Assembly (NCBI GenBank): GCA_022730285.1
Contig: DZCQ01000014.1
Span: 35,791 to 53,806, forward strand
Direction of reading: 5' to 3'
DNA length: 18,016 nucleotides
DNA from: Flavobacterium psychrophilum
GTDB lineage: Bacteria; Bacteroidota; Bacteroidia; Flavobacteriales; Flavobacteriaceae
The notes under the pieces are model-generated. The model had not been told where the DNA came from, did not search any database, and saw nothing but the letters and a program-made list of their open reading frames with translations. Every line of letters begins with the position of its first letter. Within the stretch, counting starts at the first letter, position 1. The translations under genes were made by a program, and so were the position numbers. Below, in pieces: positions 13,446 through 18,016 of the stretch.

Positions 13446-15743
13446 ATGAAAAACAAACTAAAATGGCTTCTGATAATTTGCACAATCATAAATGTAAATG
13501 CTCAAAATAAAAAACTAAAACAAACAAAACAAGACAGCTTTATACCTAATTTAATTTCTAAAATGACATTAGAAGAAAAATTAGGACAGCTAAATTTGCC
13601 TACATCTGGAGATATTACCACAGGGCAAACATCTAGCTCCAATATTGCAAAACAAATTGAAGAAGGAAAAGTTGGTGGATTATTCAATATTAAATCCATA
13701 CAAAAAATTACAGCAATTCAGAAAATTGCGGTCGAAAAAAGTAGACTAAAAATTCCTCTACTCTTTGGTATGGATGTGATTCATGGCTACGAAACTACTT
13801 TTCCAATTCCGCTAGGACTTTCCTGTACTTGGAATATGGAAATGATAAAAACATCAGCACAAATTGCCGCAACCGAAGCAAGTGCAGATGGGATAAATTG
13901 GACATTTTCACCTATGGTTGATATATCCAGAGACCCACGTTGGGGACGAATTGCCGAAGGCTCTGGTGAAGATCCGTATCTAGGAAGTCAAGTTGCAAAA
14001 GCAATGGTACAAGGATACCAAGGAAATTTATCTAAAAATAGCAATATACTATCGTGTGTAAAACATTTTGCCTTATATGGTGCACCAGATGCGGGCAGAG
14101 ATTACAATACCGTAGATATGAGTCATATTAAAATGTATAACGACTATTTTCCTCCATACAAAGTTGCGGTAGATGCAGGAGTAGCATCGGTAATGACATC
14201 TTTTAATGATGTAGATGGAATTCCCGCTTCTGCAAACAAATGGTTAATGACAGATGTGTTGCGGAAACAATGGGGTTTTAAAGGCTTTGTAGTAACAGAC
14301 TACACTGCAATAAACGAAATGATTGCTCATGGATTAGGCGATTTAAAAACTGTTTCTGCACTTTCACTAAATGCAGGTGTAGATATGGATATGGTAGGAG
14401 AAGGCTTTCTAACCACACTTCCAAAGTCTTTAAAAGAAGGAAATGTCACAATGAAACAAATTGACAAAGCTGTACAATTAATTTTAGAAGCAAAACAAAA
14501 ACTTGGACTTTTTGAAAATCCCTATAAATTTTGTGACGAAACTAGATCCAAAACAGAAATATTCACTCCTAAAAACAGAAAAATAGCTCGAGAAATTGCA
14601 ACAGAATCTTTTGTTTTACTAAAAAATGAAAATGCAATATTACCTCTTTCTAAAACAAAAACTATTGCTCTTATTGGTCCTTTGGCAAATAACAAGGAAA
14701 ATATGAGTGGTACTTGGAGTGTGGCTACAAAAAATGAAAACTCCATTTCTGTACTCGAAGGATTGCAACAAGCCGTTGGGAATAACGGAAATATTTTATA
14801 CGCAAAAGGTTGCAATTTAGATTACAATACAAAATTTGAAGAGAATGCAACCATGTTTGGAAAATCGTTACAAAGAGATAATAGAACCGATTTAGAATTA
14901 CAAAATGAAGCAATAGAAATAGCCAAAAAAGCCGATGTAATTGTAATTTCTATGGGAGAAAGTGCCGAAATGAGTGGAGAAAGCAGCAGCAGAACCAATA
15001 TAAAAATTCCACAATCACAAAAAGATTTAATTACAGAGCTTAAAAAAATCGGGAAACCAATTGTACTCGTTTTATTCACAGGAAGACCACTAGATTTATC
15101 TGATGAAAATAAAGAAGTAAATGCCATCTTGAATGTTTGGTTTCCTGGCACAGAAGCTGGAAATGCAATTGCAGATGTATTATTTGGCGATGTCAATCCA
15201 TCTGGAAAATTAACAACCTCTTTTCCTAGAAATATTGGTCAAATTCCAATTTATTATAATCACAAAAACACAGGAAGACCTTTAAGTAAAGAAAATGTAG
15301 AGAATTGTCAATTTGAAAAATTTAGATCTAATTATTTAGATGAATGTAATACACCACTTTTCCCATTTGGATATGGATTAAGTTATACCAAATTTGAATA
15401 TTCAAATTTAAAAATAAACAAAGAAAAAATAAATAAGCTAGACACCATAATAGCATCGGTAACTATAACAAATACAGGTAATTATAACGGAAAAGAAACT
15501 GTGCAATTATATCTTCATGATCTTGTAGCAAGTGTAACAAGACCTGTCAAAGAACTAAAAGCATTTCAAAAAATAGAACTTAAAAAAGGAGAAAGCAAAA
15601 CAGTTGTTTTTGAAATATCTATTACTGATTTAAAATTTTATAACTCCAACTTAAACTGGGTTGCAGAACCAGGAGAATATGAATTATTTATAGGAGGAAA
15701 TTCTGTGGAAAATTTAAAAACTAAATTTGAGTTAGTTAATTAA
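13446..15743 (+). CDS. GH3 beta-glucosidase (BglX-like), likely periplasmic
   Basis: A 765-aa three-domain GH3 enzyme with a signal peptide (about 1-20, ending VNAQ). Domain 1 (about 35-370) is the TIM barrel: DPRWGRIAEGSGEDPYL (163-179), SCVKHFALYG with Lys206-His207, and the nucleophile Asp285 in FVVTDYTAI. Domain 2 (about 385-620) carries the acid/base region MGESAEMSGESSS, with Glu512 the likely acid/base. A fibronectin-III-like domain (about 650-760) closes the protein. It hydrolyses beta-linked glucose from the non-reducing end of oligosaccharides. B. thetaiotaomicron BT_3567, a GH3 associated with beta-1,2-linked glucosides, is the precedent for a partner of GH144. It is the last gene of the enzyme block, 15 bases after the esterase and directly before a strong terminator. 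Confidence 0.93.
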   Translation: MKNKLKWLLIICTIINVNAQNKKLKQTKQDSFIPNLISKMTLEEKLGQLNLPTSGDITTGQTSSSNIAKQIEEGKVGGLFNIKSIQKITAIQKIAVEKSRLKIPLLFGMDVIHGYETTFPIPLGLSCTWNMEMIKTSAQIAATEASADGINWTFSPMVDISRDPRWGRIAEGSGEDPYLGSQVAKAMVQGYQGNLSKNSNILSCVKHFALYGAPDAGRDYNTVDMSHIKMYNDYFPPYKVAVDAGVASVMTSFNDVDGIPASANKWLMTDVLRKQWGFKGFVVTDYTAINEMIAHGLGDLKTVSALSLNAGVDMDMVGEGFLTTLPKSLKEGNVTMKQIDKAVQLILEAKQKLGLFENPYKFCDETRSKTEIFTPKNRKIAREIATESFVLLKNENAILPLSKTKTIALIGPLANNKENMSGTWSVATKNENSISVLEGLQQAVGNNGNILYAKGCNLDYNTKFEENATMFGKSLQRDNRTDLELQNEAIEIAKKADVIVISMGESAEMSGESSSRTNIKIPQSQKDLITELKKIGKPIVLVLFTGRPLDLSDENKEVNAILNVWFPGTEAGNAIADVLFGDVNPSGKLTTSFPRNIGQIPIYYNHKNTGRPLSKENVENCQFEKFRSNYLDECNTPLFPFGYGLSYTKFEYSNLKINKEKINKLDTIIASVTITNTGNYNGKETVQLYLHDLVASVTRPVKELKAFQKIELKKGESKTVVFEISITDLKFYNSNLNWVAEPGEYELFIGGNSVENLKTKFELVN

Positions 15744-15764
15744 AATAGAAATCCTCTGTTAAAT

Positions 15765-15797
15765 ACCCTTTAAAAAATTAATTTTAAAGGGTTTTTA
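15765..15797 (+). terminator. intrinsic terminator after the GH144-esterase-GH3 block
   Basis: ACCCTTTAAAA (15765-15775) pairs perfectly with TTTTAAAGGGT (15782-15792), an 11-base stem with a six-base loop, followed by a T-run (15792-15796). It begins 22 bases after the GH3 stop codon and isolates the GH97 gene from the block upstream. Confidence 0.88.
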
Positions 15798-15799
15798 AT

Positions 15800-15807
15800 T
15801 ATATTTG
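15800..15807 (+). promoter_or_regulatory. candidate -7 promoter box for GH97
   Basis: TATATTTG fits TAnnTTTG exactly and lies 20 bases before the GH97 start codon, immediately after the preceding terminator, where a new promoter is needed. No clear -33 TTG element is seen about 19 bases upstream; that stretch is inside the terminator hairpin. Confidence 0.4.
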
Positions 15808-15827
15808 AAATAAATTACAAATTATCT

Positions 15828-17912
15828 ATGAAAAAAGTCTTTATACTAGCAATACTATTCCTATACAGCATTGGCAATAGTCAAAATACACAGTCTCCAT
15901 CTAAAAAAATCACTTTAGGTTTTAAATTATCCGAAGACGGAAAACCAACCTATACTGTTAGCTACAAATCTGCTGTGATTATAAGTCCTAGCACCTTAGG
16001 TATTGATTTAAAAGATGATAAAGCATTAGAAAACGGATTTATAATTCAAAATCAAGAATCAAAATTAGTTGATGAACCTTGGAACCCAGTTCTTGGGGAA
16101 GAAAAAACAATACAAAACAAATACAACCAAGTAACCTATTTTCTTTTTCAAAAAGAAACAAATCGAAAATTGAACATCATTTTTAAAGTATATGATGAAG
16201 GTGTTGCATTTAGATATGAGTTTCCGAAACAAGAAAAGCTAAATTATTTTATTATTTATAACGAAAAAACACAATTTAACTTAACCCAAAACTATAAAAC
16301 TTTTTGGATACCTGGAGACTTTGATAGTCAAGAATATGTGTATAATGAAACTCTCCTATCAGAAATAGACAACACAAAGGTAAATATTGATAATGGTGTT
16401 TTTTTAAAGTCCATCGATGGCAAAAATCTAGTGCAATCGCCTCTAATGTTAAAATCGTTAAATGGTATTTATGTAAATATTTTTGAAGCTGCCGTAGTGA
16501 ATTATCCCGTGATGCATTTAGACGTAAACACCATAAATTTTCAGATTACTTCTAAATTAGTTCCAAATGTTTTAGGAAATAAGGCTTATTTGCAAGCTCC
16601 AGCAGTTTCCCCATGGAGAACTATCATGATAAGTGATGATGCTCGTGATATTGTGAGTTCAAAAATGATATTAAACTTAAACGAACCATGCAAAATAGAA
16701 GATACCTCCTTTATCAAACCAATGAAATATGTAGGAATTTGGTGGGAAATGCATGTAGGTAGAGCAAGTTGGGATTATAGCGGGGCACAAGTAGGTTCAC
16801 AACAAAAAACAAAAGTACCACATGGAGCTAACACAGAAAATGTAAAAAAATACATAGATTTTGCAGCAAAACATCATTTTGATGGAGTCTTAGTAGAAGG
16901 TTGGAATACAGGTTGGGAAGATTGGTTTGGGTTTGGAAAAGAATATGTATTCGATTTTACAACACCCTATCCAGATTTTGATATAAAAGAAATCTCGGAT
17001 TATGCTAAACAAAAAGGGGTAAAAATGATTATGCACCATGAAACCTCTGGGTCTGTAGCAAATTATGAAAGACACCTTGATAGAGCATTGAATTTGATGA
17101 AAGAATACAACTATCCTGCTGCAAAAACCGGATATGTTGGCAAGATTATTCCTCGTGGAGAATACCATGACGGGCAAACAATGGTAAACCACTACAACCA
17201 CGTTGCAAAAAGATTTGCCGATTACAAAATGATGGTCAATTCTCACGAAAGTTCTCGCCCAACAGGATATAGCAGAACATACCCAAACTACATTGCAGCA
17301 GAAGCAGCAAGAGGAAATGAGTTTAACGCTTGGAGCAATGGTAATCCTCCATCACACGAAACAATTTTGCCCTTTACAAGACTTCTTGGTGGCCCTATGG
17401 ATTATACTCCTGGCATTTTTGAAACCAAAATGAGCTATTATGATCCTAACAAAAAAGAACAGGTTCACACAACATTAGCAAAACAATTAGCTCTTTACAT
17501 AACAATGTATTCCCCATTGCAAATGGCCGCAGACTTGCCTGAGAATTATGATAGATATCCAGATGCTTTTCAATTTATTAAAGATGTCGCAGTAGATTGG
17601 CAGCAGTCAAAATACCTAGAAGCAGAACCAGGTGATTACCTAACAATTGCCCGAAAAGAAAAAAATGGAGAACGATGGTTTCTTGGTGCGATTACTGACG
17701 AAAATGCACGTAAAATGGATATCAAACTCGATTTTCTGTCTCCAAACAAAAAATATAAAGCCACTATTTACCAAGATGCAAAAGACGCAAATTGGAAAGA
17801 TAATCCTAAAAAATATGAAATTATAAATAAAATTGTGACTAACAAAACTACTCTCAAACTAAATCTAGCAGAAGGTGGTGGAACTGCCATTAGTTTTGAG
17901 CCAATCAATTAA
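15828..17912 (+). CDS. GH97 alpha-glucosidase, inverting (SusB-like) subtype
   Basis: A 694-aa protein with a signal peptide (about 1-19, ending GNSQ), an N-terminal beta-super-sandwich domain (about 25-290), a TIM barrel (about 300-590) and a C-terminal beta-domain. The catalytic map matches B. thetaiotaomicron SusB: Glu405 in MHHETSGS, Glu474 in NSHESSRPTG and Glu498 in AARGNEF have exactly the spacing (69 and 24 residues) of SusB Glu439, Glu508 and Glu532, and Glu492 matches the Ca ligand Glu526. The retaining alpha-galactosidase branch instead uses an Asp nucleophile, so this is the inverting, Ca-dependent alpha-glucoside-hydrolysing type. It should release glucose from alpha-linked oligosaccharides in the periplasm. 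It has its own transcription unit behind a terminator. Its place in a locus otherwise built for beta-glucan is notable. Confidence 0.93.
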   Translation: MKKVFILAILFLYSIGNSQNTQSPSKKITLGFKLSEDGKPTYTVSYKSAVIISPSTLGIDLKDDKALENGFIIQNQESKLVDEPWNPVLGEEKTIQNKYNQVTYFLFQKETNRKLNIIFKVYDEGVAFRYEFPKQEKLNYFIIYNEKTQFNLTQNYKTFWIPGDFDSQEYVYNETLLSEIDNTKVNIDNGVFLKSIDGKNLVQSPLMLKSLNGIYVNIFEAAVVNYPVMHLDVNTINFQITSKLVPNVLGNKAYLQAPAVSPWRTIMISDDARDIVSSKMILNLNEPCKIEDTSFIKPMKYVGIWWEMHVGRASWDYSGAQVGSQQKTKVPHGANTENVKKYIDFAAKHHFDGVLVEGWNTGWEDWFGFGKEYVFDFTTPYPDFDIKEISDYAKQKGVKMIMHHETSGSVANYERHLDRALNLMKEYNYPAAKTGYVGKIIPRGEYHDGQTMVNHYNHVAKRFADYKMMVNSHESSRPTGYSRTYPNYIAAEAARGNEFNAWSNGNPPSHETILPFTRLLGGPMDYTPGIFETKMSYYDPNKKEQVHTTLAKQLALYITMYSPLQMAADLPENYDRYPDAFQFIKDVAVDWQQSKYLEAEPGDYLTIARKEKNGERWFLGAITDENARKMDIKLDFLSPNKKYKATIYQDAKDANWKDNPKKYEIINKIVTNKTTLKLNLAEGGGTAISFEPIN

Positions 17913-17924
17913 TTTACAAAGTAT

Positions 17925-17944
17925 TTAATAATAGACATTATTAA
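17925..17944. other. AT-only hairpin after GH97
   Basis: TTAATAAT and ATTATTAA form a perfect eight-base stem around the loop AGAC, 12 bases after the GH97 stop codon. No T-run follows, so termination here is uncertain. Confidence 0.3.
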
Positions 17945-17974
17945 CACCTAAGTAGTACAAACGATATAATGTCA

Positions 17975-17982
17975 TATTTTTG
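17975..17982 (+). promoter_or_regulatory. candidate -7 promoter box for a gene beyond the right edge
   Basis: TATTTTTG fits TAnnTTTG in the non-coding 104 bases that close the window. No -33 element is clear and the gene it would serve is not in view. Confidence 0.25.
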
Positions 17983-18016
17983 AATTATACGGAAATTACA
18001 TAAAATATTAATTTTT

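Noticed and set aside
14822..15196. Open minus-strand frame of 124 codons inside the GH3 gene (similar ones at 16890-17246 in GH97 and 6687-7004 in susC)
   Set aside because: They lie fully antisense to strongly supported enzyme or transporter genes, show no recognisable motif, and have no plausible operon neighbours.
11339..15743. Reading the enzyme block as a laminarin or starch PUL
   Set aside because: No GH16, GH17, GH30 or GH13 gene is present in the window. The 'glucoamylase-like' Pfam name of the GH144 protein does not imply starch activity.

Overview
The window looks like a piece of a Flavobacteriaceae (phylum Bacteroidota) chromosome. The DNA is very AT-rich. Start codons are preceded by A/T-rich stretches rather than Shine-Dalgarno sequences, several TAnnTTTG-like -7 promoter boxes are visible, and the genes are classic Bacteroidota types: SusC/SusD, lipoproteins with a Cys lipobox, and a membrane-spanning regulator. 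Almost all of it is one polysaccharide utilization locus (PUL), read left to right on the + strand.

Layout. Bases 1-1110 carry two minus-strand genes outside the PUL: the start of an unrecognised small membrane protein (cut by the left edge) and a 309-aa lipoprotein built from two copies of one domain. A 251-bp divergent intergenic region holds a perfect 18-bp palindrome of LacI/PurR-operator type. Then come a FucP-type MFS sugar transporter (1362-2798), a one-protein transmembrane regulator with sensor propeller, Y_Y_Y-like domain, one membrane helix, coiled coil and LuxR-like HTH (2870-5632), susC (5884-8865), susD (8884-10362), and a LamG-domain surface lipoprotein (10380-11234) closed by a strong intrinsic terminator. 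A second block follows: GH144-like endo-beta-1,2-glucanase lipoprotein (11339-12721), secreted alpha/beta-hydrolase esterase (12732-13430), GH3 beta-glucosidase (13446-15743) and another strong terminator. A GH97 alpha-glucosidase (15828-17912) stands alone with its own candidate promoter.

How the genes fit together (inference from families). The GH144 lipoprotein and the LamG lipoprotein would bind and cut glucan at the cell surface. SusC/SusD would import oligosaccharides. Periplasmic GH3, GH97 and the esterase would strip them to glucose, and the MFS carrier would bring the monosaccharide into the cytoplasm. The transmembrane regulator would sense an oligosaccharide in the periplasm and switch on the susC operon. 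The GH144 + GH3 pair points to beta-1,2-glucan. No GH16, GH17, GH30 or GH13 gene is present, so laminarin or starch are poorer fits within this window. The presence of an inverting-type GH97 alpha-glucosidase and an esterase in a beta-1,2-glucan locus is the most interesting point: it would suit a substituted or alpha-linked beta-1,2-glucan such as bacterial osmoregulated periplasmic glucan.

No stretch over 300 bases lacks a gene. I see no tRNA, rRNA, insertion sequence, integrase, CRISPR array or frameshifted gene.
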